64,000 nucleotides of DNA, from NCBI GenBank assembly GCA_029846755.1, contig JARWBI010000005.1, positions 121,482 through 185,481 of the forward strand, read 5' to 3'. A program made the translations under genes and the position numbers. This document shows, in pieces, positions 57,572 through 64,000 of this stretch. Numbering within the stretch: the first letter of the stretch is position 1; every line of letters starts with the position of its first letter. Origin of the DNA: Falsirhodobacter flavus. Its GTDB lineage: Bacteria; Pseudomonadota; Alphaproteobacteria; Rhodobacterales; Rhodobacteraceae. The notes below the pieces were generated by a model. It ran no database searches. It was not told the origin of the DNA and saw nothing but the letters and a program-made list of their open reading frames with translations.

Positions 57572-58201
57572 TCACACATACCTCTTATAGTCCTCAGCCC
57601 GCTCCAGCCGCTTCCGGCACGGTGCGATCCAGTGGTATTCCGTTGGCCCGGTCCATTGCCGCTGCCAGACGATCCAGCAATAGGCAGTCGCCGTCGTCAT
57701 CCCGGCTTCCATCTTGCCCCGGTTCAGCGGCACTCTTTCGGTGAACTGCAACACCGCGCGCGGCGGATGGACGCTGAACAGCATCTGGTGACGACGCACG
57801 CCTTCGGTAAAGGCGGACCGGATGAAAATCGCGCATCCGATGCGGCTCGTGTCGATCGCGCGGCGGGCGAAATCCTCGGCCAGACGGAAGGGCGGGTTCG
57901 TGACCGTCCAGTCCACCGGCGCGGGCGGAATCATCTCGAGATAGTCCCGGACGGCGTAGCCCGCGCCGTAGTCGTGGACGTCGCTCGTCTCGACCGATCC
58001 AAAGTATTCCGCCAGAGGTCGGGCCATGAAGCCGCGGTTCGCCGCTGGCTCGCGCACGCTGTCCAGCTGGAGGCGATGACCCTGCACCTCGAGCCATTCG
58101 CAAAGCGCGCGCGTCGCCCATGGCGGTGTCGGGAAGTCGTCGAGGCTGTCGTGCGGCTCGACCCGGCGCTGCATGACGGCGGTGCTGATATTCTGGGTCA
58201 T
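57572..58201 (-). CDS. Phage-type DNA N6-adenine or related methyltransferase
   Basis: 209 residues. SAM-binding motif I is E-P-A-A-N-R-G-F-M at 51-59, then acidic S-D-V-H-D-Y-G-A-G, and the catalytic motif IV T-N-P-P-F at 101-105, as in N6-adenine or N4-cytosine enzymes. D-F-P-T-P-P-W-A-T-R near the N-terminus is common in phage copies. The target recognition part is small, so sequence specificity cannot be guessed. The ATG overlaps the DUF7694 stop (ATGA). Confidence 0.85.
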   Translation of the reverse strand: MTQNISTAVMQRRVEPHDSLDDFPTPPWATRALCEWLEVQGHRLQLDSVREPAANRGFMARPLAEYFGSVETSDVHDYGAGYAVRDYLEMIPPAPVDWTVTNPPFRLAEDFARRAIDTSRIGCAIFIRSAFTEGVRRHQMLFSVHPPRAVLQFTERVPLNRGKMEAGMTTATAYCWIVWQRQWTGPTEYHWIAPCRKRLERAEDYKRYV

Positions 58202-58533
58202 GCGACCATCCAGCTCGGAGGGCGAGGTATATGCGCGTCGTGCGGCCGCCACAGGTGCAGACAGTACGGGTGCAGGTTCTTATGGTCTGTCGGCGGAACA
58301 TGAAGCTGCATCGCCGTCTCGTGGGAGAGAAAGAACGCGCGTTTCACTTGCTCCATTTCCTCCCAAGTGGGGCAACGATCAGGACGCGAAACGCTGATGT
58401 GATCCCAGCTGTCTGCCCATGAGGCGATGACGTTCATGCCACGGAACCGGAAGGCTCCGCCCTGATTGGGTATCGGCGGGCCGAGCAGCGGGTGCACGAT
58501 CGCGTAGCAGGAGATTTCCGTGTAGGGCTTCAT
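58198..58533 (-). CDS. DUF7694 domain protein
   Basis: 111 residues. The central part has W-D-H-I-S-V-S-R-P-D-R-C-P-T-W-E-E-M-E, then V-K-R-A-F-F-L and a C-terminal L-H-V-P-P-T-D-H-K-N-L-H-P-Y-C-L-H-L-W-R-P. This Trp/His-rich pattern is shared by DUF7694 proteins of phages and plasmids of alphaproteobacteria. Function unknown. It is coupled by four-base overlaps to methyltransferase genes on both sides. Confidence 0.8.
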   Translation of the reverse strand: MKPYTEISCYAIVHPLLGPPIPNQGGAFRFRGMNVIASWADSWDHISVSRPDRCPTWEEMEQVKRAFFLSHETAMQLHVPPTDHKNLHPYCLHLWRPHDAHIPRPPSWMVA

Positions 58534-60683
58534 GCTGCTGCCTCCTTCGCCGCCAGATGCCCGCAGTTCGCGCGCACCAGCGCCTCGGCCAGCGGCGGAC
58601 AGACGCTGTTCCCGCAGCAGCTGACCTGCACGTCCTTCGCGAAGGTGCGGAAGGTGGCAGTCTCCAGATCCTCCATGCCTTCCCAGGCGCCCTCGATGAC
58701 GTAATCGGCGGGAAAGCCCTGAGCGTTGAACAGCTCGCGCGGGGTCAGCATCCGCATTCCGATGTCGATGACGATGAAGGTCGCGCCCTCCACGGTCAGG
58801 GTGACGAACTCGCCGCCTTCCCATGCGCCGTGTTCCCGCAGGAACTCGGCCACAGCGCGGGCGCGCTCTTCGTGCGCCGGGGTGAAGGGCGGCGCGGCAA
58901 GGTCGGCCTGCATGTGGCTGAAGCGGTCCTTGACGGTGACGGTGTGCAGCGGCTCGTCGGTGCGCGCGCCGTCGCCGGTGCCGTAGTATTTCGCGAACCA
59001 CGCGGCCACCGGCATCTGCTGGCTGCCTGATCCGGTCACGGTGGAGATCGGCTCGCGCGGATCCCGGCCCGCGTGGCCGTCCATGCGGGGCCCGCCGTTC
59101 TGCTGGGCGAGGAAGGCCGCGATCGGGTAATGCTTCACGCCGCTGGCCACGACCGTGTTGAGTGGCGCCTGGATGTCTAGCGCGCGCGGTGCCTGACCGG
59201 AGCGCTCGCCGTTCCCGACATGCACCATCGTCGCGGCGATCATGCTGTTCTGGTCCTTGCGGCTCGCGCAGATCGTGTGATGCGGATCCCGCATGTCGCG
59301 GTTGCCGCCGCCCTGCTGGGCATAGGTCAGCACCGGGGCCAGCAGCGCGCTGTGGCCACCGCCTGCCAGCACGGTTGGGTGGGGAGCATCAGCGGGACGG
59401 TCCCGGCGTGCGCTGCCCTTCAGGCTGAGTAGGCTGGGCGAGATCAGCGTCAGGCCCGCGCCGCCGGCGGTGATCGTATGGCACGGCTCGTCCGCGCCCT
59501 GCCATGGCTTCTGGCTGTTGCGCATGGTGGCGAGTAGCGGCGCGATCACCGCGTGCTGGATGCCTCCCACCGTGACGGTGCCTAACGGATCGGTCAGCGG
59601 GTATTCGCGCCGCCCGCCGCTGTCCCCATGCGCGATGCTGGCGAGGTAGGGGGTGGTGATGGCGAAGCTTTGCGACGTCATCTGTGTCCGCAGAGGTTCA
59701 CTGAGCGGATAGATTCCGTTCCGTTTGACCGCGCCGGTCATATCTGTCCGCATCAGGTTTGGGGCAATCACGGCCTTTTCGCCCCGGTGCGCGCCGGTGA
59801 TGGTGCGGAACGGCTCGCCGCTGTCCTCGACCCGCCCGCCGTGGGTCAGGTTCACGAGGAAGGGCCGCTCGGATTCGAGCACATAGCGTTTCATGCCCCG
59901 CGCGACGCGGGCGAGGGTGTTCGGCTTCAAGGGCCGCACCGCGCGCAGGCCGTGCTTGGCCATGATCTCGGGGGCGGTGTCGAAGATCGACGGGCAGGGC
60001 AGCGACCAGTCGATGCATTCCGCCGCCGTGCGCCACGGCAGCAGCTTGCCGCGCTTCACGTCCTTGCTGGTCGGATCGCCATGCGTGGGCTTCGGCCATG
60101 CGATCGGGCGACCATCGCGGCGGGCGACCATGAAGAACCGCTTGCGGATGGTCGGTGCGCCATAGTCGCAGCCGCGCAGCTCGCGCCACTGGACCTTGTA
60201 TCCGGCCTTCCGCAGCCGCTTCAGCCAAAGCTCGAAAATCTGCCCCGCGAATTCCTTGATCGGCTGGCCGTCCTCGCCGACATGGCCCCAAGTGCGGAAT
60301 TCTTCGACGTTCTCCATCAGGATCACGTCGGGCTGAACCTCTTCGGCCCATTTCACCACGACCCATGCCAGATCGCGGATGTTGCGATCACGGGGCGCGC
60401 CGCCCTTGGCCTTGCTGAAATGCTTGCAGTCCGGGCTGGCCCACAGCAGCCCGACGCGGCGACCGGCGGCGACAGTGCGCGGATCCACGTCCCAGATATT
60501 GCTGTCCAGATGCAGCGCCTCGGGGTGGTTGGCCGCGTGCAGGGCCAGCGCATTTTCCGAATGGTTGATGGCGACATCCGGGCTGCGGCCAAGGGCAAGC
60601 TCGATCCCGGTGCTGGCCCCGCCACCGCCGGCGAAGCTGTCGATGATCATGGGGGCGGTGTCGAAGTGCGCGCCGTCAAGCAT
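58530..60683 (-). CDS. DNA cytosine C5-methyltransferase with repetitive target recognition region
   Basis: 717 residues, long for this class. Motif I D-S-F-A-G-G-G-G-A-S-T-G at 15-26; catalytic C86 in S-P-D-C-K-H-F-S (a variant of P-C-x-x-F-S); E-N-V at 124-126; R-K-R-F-F-M-V-A-R at 180-188. The closing motifs are L-T-P-R-E-L-F-N-A-Q-G-F-P near 646-658 and G-N-S-V-C-P-P near 691-697. Between ~288 and 593 lie nine degenerate repeats built on P-x-x-T-(I/V), starting at residues 291, 330, 366, 400, 434, 467, 507, 545 and 578. It is the first gene of a coupled cassette with DUF7694 and the second methyltransferase. Confidence 0.92.
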   Translation of the reverse strand: MLDGAHFDTAPMIIDSFAGGGGASTGIELALGRSPDVAINHSENALALHAANHPEALHLDSNIWDVDPRTVAAGRRVGLLWASPDCKHFSKAKGGAPRDRNIRDLAWVVVKWAEEVQPDVILMENVEEFRTWGHVGEDGQPIKEFAGQIFELWLKRLRKAGYKVQWRELRGCDYGAPTIRKRFFMVARRDGRPIAWPKPTHGDPTSKDVKRGKLLPWRTAAECIDWSLPCPSIFDTAPEIMAKHGLRAVRPLKPNTLARVARGMKRYVLESERPFLVNLTHGGRVEDSGEPFRTITGAHRGEKAVIAPNLMRTDMTGAVKRNGIYPLSEPLRTQMTSQSFAITTPYLASIAHGDSGGRREYPLTDPLGTVTVGGIQHAVIAPLLATMRNSQKPWQGADEPCHTITAGGAGLTLISPSLLSLKGSARRDRPADAPHPTVLAGGGHSALLAPVLTYAQQGGGNRDMRDPHHTICASRKDQNSMIAATMVHVGNGERSGQAPRALDIQAPLNTVVASGVKHYPIAAFLAQQNGGPRMDGHAGRDPREPISTVTGSGSQQMPVAAWFAKYYGTGDGARTDEPLHTVTVKDRFSHMQADLAAPPFTPAHEERARAVAEFLREHGAWEGGEFVTLTVEGATFIVIDIGMRMLTPRELFNAQGFPADYVIEGAWEGMEDLETATFRTFAKDVQVSCCGNSVCPPLAEALVRANCGHLAAKEAAA

Positions 60684-60795
60684 GGGTATTCTCCGGGCAG
60701 CGCCGTGTGGGGCTGCTGAACTCGCCGCACGCCGCGCGGTCGGTGGTTTGAACTGAATCGCTTTTCAGCGGGTTGGGGTGGGAAAGGAGAGGCCA

Positions 60796-60936
60796 ATGAC
60801 CAAGAAGATCGACTTCCGCACCAAGCGCGACGGGCGCGTACCGATTGCAGCGATTGTCACGCTCGTCATCGTTGGGGTGCTGATCCTCATTGGCCTTGGC
60901 ATCCTGCTTGGCGGTGGTCTGCCCGGCGCAGACTAA
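60796..60936 (+). CDS. 46-residue single-pass membrane protein
   Basis: Positively charged N-terminus (M-T-K-K-I-D-F-R-T-K-R-D-G-R), then one long hydrophobic helix (~18-40) and a G-L-P-G-A-D end. A strong AAAGGAGAGG sits just before the ATG, which makes translation likely despite the size. Divergent from the methyltransferase gene, 112 bases away. Unrecognised. Confidence 0.65.
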   Translation: MTKKIDFRTKRDGRVPIAAIVTLVIVGVLILIGLGILLGGGLPGAD

Positions 60937-61044
60937 CGGCGATGGCGCTATAGCATCTGCGCCGTGAACGGTTTTTTGACGGGTTTGCCGCAAGGGTATC
61001 GAGGCGAGAGCCGTTCTCGCGATGCCATAGGAGGCAAGGCCACC

Positions 61045-61164
61045 ATGTTCGCGCTTTTCACCATCGTATTCCTTGGCCTCGCGGCCGCGTCCGGCGCCGA
61101 TGCCATGTCGATTGCCGTCCAGGCCGATCCTGTGGATGCTCCGGCGGCTGGTCTGTCCCAGTAA
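61045..61164 (+). CDS. Possible 39-residue membrane/secreted peptide
   Basis: Begins M-F-A-L-F-T-I-V-F-L-G-L-A-A-A-S-G-A-D-A, a signal-peptide- or anchor-like sequence, followed by about twenty mostly polar residues ending A-G-L-S-Q. AGGAGG is upstream but about a dozen bases from the ATG. It ends just before the converging VPLPA gene. Unrecognised; could be non-coding. Confidence 0.4.
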   Translation: MFALFTIVFLGLAAASGADAMSIAVQADPVDAPAAGLSQ

Positions 61165-61169
61165 GCTCA

Positions 61170-61538
61170 TCACCCGCGCCTCCGCCGCGCCAGCACGCCC
61201 AGCCCGATCACCGCCGCGCCCAGCAGCAGTCCCGCCGCAGGCAGCGGCACCGGCGCGGGCTGCAACCAGCTGCCACCGCCACCCGGCAGGGGCAGCAGCG
61301 TGGTCGTGGTGATATCGGGGCTATCGATCACCGGCGGCGTCAGCAGCGCCTCCACCGCCTTGGCGGGATAGACCGCCGGTGCCTGGCGCTGCGTGGTCCA
61401 GTCGATGGAGAGGATACAGGGCGTGGTGCCCGGATCGTCCGGGCCGACGGTGTCGGCTTTGGCGCAGGCTTCTAGGCCGAAGAAGAATCCAGCGCCTGCG
61501 CACACAACAGCGACGCTCAGGATAAGGCCGGTGTTCAT
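61170..61538 (-). CDS. VPLPA-CTERM small exported protein of the island
   Basis: 122 residues. N-terminal hydrophobic signal (L-I-L-S-V-A-V-V-C-A-G-A-G-F-F-F), a ~65-residue middle with two Cys (C-A-K-A and P-C-I-L-S) and low complexity near 75-90, then A-P-V-P-L-P-A-A-G at 95-103. A hydrophobic helix and A-R-R-R-R-G end the protein. This is the VPLPA-CTERM sorting arrangement of Rhodobacterales. Role unknown. The ATG overlaps the neighbouring gene's stop. Confidence 0.8.
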   Translation of the reverse strand: MNTGLILSVAVVCAGAGFFFGLEACAKADTVGPDDPGTTPCILSIDWTTQRQAPAVYPAKAVEALLTPPVIDSPDITTTTLLPLPGGGGSWLQPAPVPLPAAGLLLGAAVIGLGVLARRRRG

Positions 61539-61795
61539 TGCGGCCTCCCGCCTTCTGGGGGCTCTGCGTAGCGACCTTCAACGCGCGCGAGGTATTCGCG
61601 CAGCATCGCGATCATGTCCTCGCGTTCGCCATTGCTGATGTAATTGACGCGGCCATTGTCGATGTGGCCGAACTCTGCCGTCAGAAGGATGAAACCGACG
61701 CGCCGGGGCTTCCGGCTGCCGTTCAGCTCCTTGTCGATCCTTTTGGCAAGCTGATTCATGCTGGCGCGGTAGCGCTCTTGAATAGGCGCAGTCAT
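61535..61795 (-). CDS. Conserved phage-type hypothetical protein
   Basis: 86 residues. V-G-F-I-L-L-T-A-E-F-G-H near 33-44, then N-Y-I-S-N-G-E-R-E-D-M-I-A-M-L-R-E-Y-L near 51-69. Small proteins with this G-F-x-L-L…N-Y-x-S-N…R-x-D-M pattern are frequent in alphaproteobacterial phages; function unknown. Overlaps both neighbours by four bases (ATGA), so it belongs to one operon with the VPLPA gene and the interrupted gene. Confidence 0.75.
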   Translation of the reverse strand: MTAPIQERYRASMNQLAKRIDKELNGSRKPRRVGFILLTAEFGHIDNGRVNYISNGEREDMIAMLREYLARVEGRYAEPPEGGRPQ

Positions 61796-62037
61796 GCGTC
61801 ACCGCCTTTGCGCTGGGCGCAGTCAGGGCAGATCAAGCCGTCGCCGGAGGGGCAGTCAGGGCGGGGGCAGGCGTCGGGTTGCGCAGGGTCTGCGGCCACG
61901 GTCGGGATCAGGGGATGGGGGGTGAAGTGGGTGTGGTATCCGGGCCAATCGCCGCAATTCGGAGAGCCGATCCACGAGGGTTCGTCCACCGGAAACTTCC
62001 ACCAAACAACGAATCCAATGTCCTCGTGCCATTCATC
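61792..62037 (-). pseudogene. Phage-type gene cut by the IS21 element (3' part)
   Basis: The frame reads D-E-W-H-E-D-I-G-F-V-V-W-W-K-F-P-V-D-E-P-S-W-I-G-style phage protein sequence from the IS junction at 62037 down to the stop at 61792. It includes W-P-G-Y-H-T-H-F-T and a Cys cluster C-P-R-P-D-C-P…C-P-D-C near the end. A GTG at 61989 could start a 65-residue product but would discard the best conserved part, so the native start lay in or beyond the insertion. It remains coupled to the next gene by an ATGA overlap. Confidence 0.7.
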
Positions 62038-62043
62038 TGTTGA

Positions 62044-62079
62044 TTTCCACCGAGACGTGACCCGGTTTTTCCACCGAGA
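62044..62079. repeat. IS21 terminal direct repeats
   Basis: TTTCCACCGAGA occurs at 62044-62055 and again at 62068-62079, each followed after a few bases by a TGACCC element. Period 24 bases. These are the probable transposase-binding repeats of the istB-side terminus. Confidence 0.8.
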
Positions 62080-62110
62080 ACTGACCCACCTTGAGGTTAT
62101 GTGAAGGGGG

Positions 62111-62902
62111 TCATGGCTGGGTCAAGACATGGCTGGCCTCCTTCTTGCGGGCGGCGGCTTCGGTGCTGGCCTTGAAGCGGAAGCTGTCGTTGCCGGTTTC
62201 CAGAATGTGGCAGCGGTGGGTGAGCCGATCGAGCAGCGCCGTGGTCATCTTGGCATCGCCGAAGACCGTGGCCCATTCGCTGAAGCTGAGATTGGTAGTG
62301 ATGATGACGCTGGTGCGCTCGTAGAGTTTACTTAGCAGATGGAAGAGCAGCGCGCCGCCTGAGGCGCTGAACGGCAGGTATCCCAGCTCGTCCAGGATCA
62401 CGAGGTCCAGGCGCACGAGGGTCTCGGCGATCTGACCCGCCTTGCCCTTCGCCTTCTCCTGCTCGAGCGCGTTGACCAGTTCGATGGTTGAGAAGAACCG
62501 GACCTTTCGGCGGTGATGCTCGATGGCCTGCACGCCAAGCGCGGTCGCGACATGGGTCTTGCCGGTGCCGGGACCACCGATCAGAACGATGTTCTGCGCT
62601 CCGTCCATGAACTCGCCACGATGAAGCTGGCGCACCGTGGCCTCGTTCATCTCGCTGCTTGAGAAGTCGAAGCCGGACAGATCCTTGTAGGCCGGGAAGC
62701 GTGCCGCCTTCATGTGATAGGCGATCGACCGGACCTCTCGTTCTGCTGTCTCGGCCTTCAGCAGCTGCGTCAGGATCGGCACGGAAGCTTCGAAGGCCGG
62801 CGCTCCCTGTTCGATCAGGTCGGTGACAGCTTGTGCCATGCCGTGCATCTTGAGGCTGCGGAGCATGATGATGACGGCGCCGCTGGCGGGATCATGACGC
62901 AT
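62111..62902 (-). CDS. istB: IS21-family helper ATPase IstB
   Basis: 263 residues, AAA+/DnaC-like. Walker [10 protein letters not shown] near 109-117, Walker B L-V-I-L-D-E-L-G near 170-177. It assists IstA in target selection. The ATG (M-R-H-D-P-A-S-G) overlaps the end of istA by 11 bases. Full length and undamaged. Confidence 0.96.
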   Translation of the reverse strand: MRHDPASGAVIIMLRSLKMHGMAQAVTDLIEQGAPAFEASVPILTQLLKAETAEREVRSIAYHMKAARFPAYKDLSGFDFSSSEMNEATVRQLHRGEFMDGAQNIVLIGGPGTGKTHVATALGVQAIEHHRRKVRFFSTIELVNALEQEKAKGKAGQIAETLVRLDLVILDELGYLPFSASGGALLFHLLSKLYERTSVIITTNLSFSEWATVFGDAKMTTALLDRLTHRCHILETGNDSFRFKASTEAAARKKEASHVLTQP

Positions 62903-64000
62903 GGCGGCCTCCGGTGCTGCGGGCCCGCAGATCGTCGTAACGTCCGACATCGGCCTTGGGCTCACGGCGCAGAGCAAGGGCGTGGGGTGTGTCGATCAGA
63001 GGTCCATCGGTGGTTTTGCCATCGATCAGGCGATGCAGGATGTTCAGCACATGGGTCTTGGTCGCGACCCCTTCGGCCAAGGCTAGTTCCACCGCCGTCA
63101 GCACCGCCTGCTCGTCATGGTGCAGAACCAGCGCAAGGATGTCGACCATCTCGCGGTCACCACCGGGCCGCCGCAACATCTTCTCCTGCAACTGCCTAAA
63201 GCCTGATGGAAGTTCGGCGAACGGAGCGCCATTCCGGAGGGCACCGGGCTTGCGTTGGATCACAGCCAGATAATGCCGCCAGTCATAGATCGTTCGCGGC
63301 GGCGACTGGTGTGACCGGTCAATGCGCCGTGCATGCTCGCACAGGATCTGGCCCTCTGCGGCGATAACAAGCCGATCGGGATAGACACGCAGGCTGACAG
63401 GACGGTTCGCGAACGACGCCGGAACGCTGTAGCGATTGCGCTCGAAGCTGATCAGGCAGGTCGGTGAGACGCGCTTGCTCAATTCGATGAAGCCGTCGAA
63501 GGCGGGCGGCAGAGGCATCAAGGCTGCCTGCTCCTCGGCCCAGACATCGGCAACGCTCCCTGCCAGGCGACCGTGCGGGATCTCCTGCCAGATCTCTCTG
63601 CAGCGTCGCTCCAGCCAGGTGTTCAGCGCCGCAAGGTCTGGGAAGTTCGGCATCGGCTGCCACAGGCGTGGCCGCGCATCCTGGACGTTCTTCTCGACCT
63701 GACCCTTCTCCCAACCTGCGGCGGGGTTACAGAACTCCGGCTCAAAGACGTAGTGGTTCGCCATGGCAAGGAAACGCATGTTGACCTGACGTTCCTTGCC
63801 ACGCCCGATCCTGTCCACGGCCGTCTTCATATTATCGTAGATGCCCCGTTCCGGCACGCCCCCGAGCATGCGGAAGCCGTGCCAATGGGCATCGAACAGC
63901 ATCTCGTGGGTCTGAAGCAGGTAAGCCCGCACAAGGAAGGCCCGGCTGTGCGACAGCTTGATATGCGCCACCTGCAGTTTGGTGCGTTCACCGCCCAAGA
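62892..64000 (-). CDS. istA: IS21-family transposase IstA, 5' end missing at window edge
   Basis: About 369 residues of the ~500-residue transposase; the frame is still open at base 64000. DDE catalytic core: the second Asp is in [11 protein letters not shown] and the Glu in [12 protein letters not shown]; the first Asp and the N-terminal HTH are beyond the edge. The C-terminal IstA-type domain follows, with R-N-R-Y-S-V-P-A. Seemingly intact, so the element may be active. Confidence 0.95.
   Translation of the reverse strand, partial: LGGERTKLQVAHIKLSHSRAFLVRAYLLQTHEMLFDAHWHGFRMLGGVPERGIYDNMKTAVDRIGRGKERQVNMRFLAMANHYVFEPEFCNPAAGWEKGQVEKNVQDARPRLWQPMPNFPDLAALNTWLERRCREIWQEIPHGRLAGSVADVWAEEQAALMPLPPAFDGFIELSKRVSPTCLISFERNRYSVPASFANRPVSLRVYPDRLVIAAEGQILCEHARRIDRSHQSPPRTIYDWRHYLAVIQRKPGALRNGAPFAELPSGFRQLQEKMLRRPGGDREMVDILALVLHHDEQAVLTAVELALAEGVATKTHVLNILHRLIDGKTTDGPLIDTPHALALRREPKADVGRYDDLRARSTGGRHAS

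Larger units (their letters stand above)
55881..64000. mobile_element. Genomic island or prophage remnant integrated at tRNA-Val; right end outside the window
   Basis: The block starts directly after tRNA-Val(CAC) and contains a tyrosine integrase, an excisionase-like HTH gene, phage-type DNA methyltransferases, DUF7694, several small phage-type genes and an IS21 element. No capsid or tail genes are seen. No second copy of the tRNA 3' end was spotted inside the window, so the other attachment site should lie to the right. The label island versus prophage is open. Confidence 0.7.
62038..64000 (-). mobile_element. IS21-family insertion sequence, istB-side end inside the window
   Basis: istA and istB in the usual order and overlap, bounded at the left by TGTTGATTTCC (62038 on), the typical TG-starting terminus. 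Just inside are two copies of TTTCCACCGAGA (62044-62055 and 62068-62079), the multiple terminal repeats expected for transposase binding in IS21. The istA-side end is beyond base 64000. Confidence 0.88.

Noticed and set aside
57114..57575. 153-codon minus-strand frame over the island's regulatory gap.
   Set aside because: Low-quality composition, spans a palindrome, and overlaps the better-looking plus-strand gene at 57320-57541.
60676..61173. 165-codon minus-strand frame right of the cytosine methyltransferase gene.
   Set aside because: Antisense to a small gene with a strong ribosome-binding site, with no family features.
55881..64000. CRISPR array or toxin-antitoxin pair in the island.
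   Set aside because: No regularly spaced identical repeats were seen, and none of the small genes has recognisable toxin or antitoxin motifs.

Overview
The window is high-GC alphaproteobacterial chromosome, most likely from the family Rhodobacteraceae/Paracoccaceae. The evidence is an RcGTA-type gene transfer agent tail cluster, a ccmABCDG heme-export set, CobS/CobT cobaltochelatase, two VPLPA-CTERM sorting tails and very tight ATGA-overlapping operons. No species name is claimed.

Layout. 1-7151: the 3' half of a gene transfer agent (GTA) structural cluster, from partial major tail protein g9 through g15, all on the plus strand with overlapping stops and starts. 7148-9537: fliG and purB on the minus strand; fliG has a strong hairpin over its start codon and a CtrA-like box upstream. 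9538-12510: a VPLPA-CTERM glycerophosphodiester phosphodiesterase, a glycoside hydrolase with a serralysin-type export tail, and an AT-richer spacer. 12511-16946: a glycine-zipper lipoprotein, selO, and the cytochrome c maturation operon ccmABCDG. 17011-23155: aconitase, a DUF1223 protein, a lauroyl-type acyltransferase, a serine hydrolase and the pqiC end of a pqiAABC lipid-transport operon that runs to 26479. 26558-32914: xthA, an outer-membrane barrel, tRNA-Ile2(CAU), purM-purN, rnd, a lipoprotein, sufE and a small DUF427-like gene. 32976-40035: pepP-cobT and cobS-dnaJ-like on the minus strand, interrupted by two plus-strand oxidoreductases, then bolA. 40099-55728: housekeeping genes glcB, pepN, an acyltransferase, a TauE exporter, a lytic transglycosylase, gatB with two tiny membrane/anchor ORFs, dctA, tgt, an Old Yellow Enzyme reductase and lon. 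55806-64000: a mobile region beginning at tRNA-Val(CAC). It has a tyrosine integrase and excisionase-like HTH, two DNA methyltransferases bracketing a DUF7694 gene, small phage-type genes including a VPLPA-CTERM protein, and an IS21-family element that has cut a phage-type gene and runs off the right edge.

The strongest unusual signals are: (1) the cytosine methyltransferase at 58530-60683, whose recognition region is a string of nine degenerate ~36-residue repeats; (2) the compact minus-strand cassette it forms with DUF7694 and an adenine-type methyltransferase next to a tRNA-integrated integrase; (3) VPLPA-CTERM tails on both a core gene and an island gene; (4) a perfect TTAA-N7-TTAAC box upstream of the GDPD gene, plus a hairpin and near-match box at fliG.

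Limits: no searches or folding programs were run. Family names rest on motif recognition and gene order. Boundaries given to the base were checked for reading frame, but regulatory sites could be off by a base.
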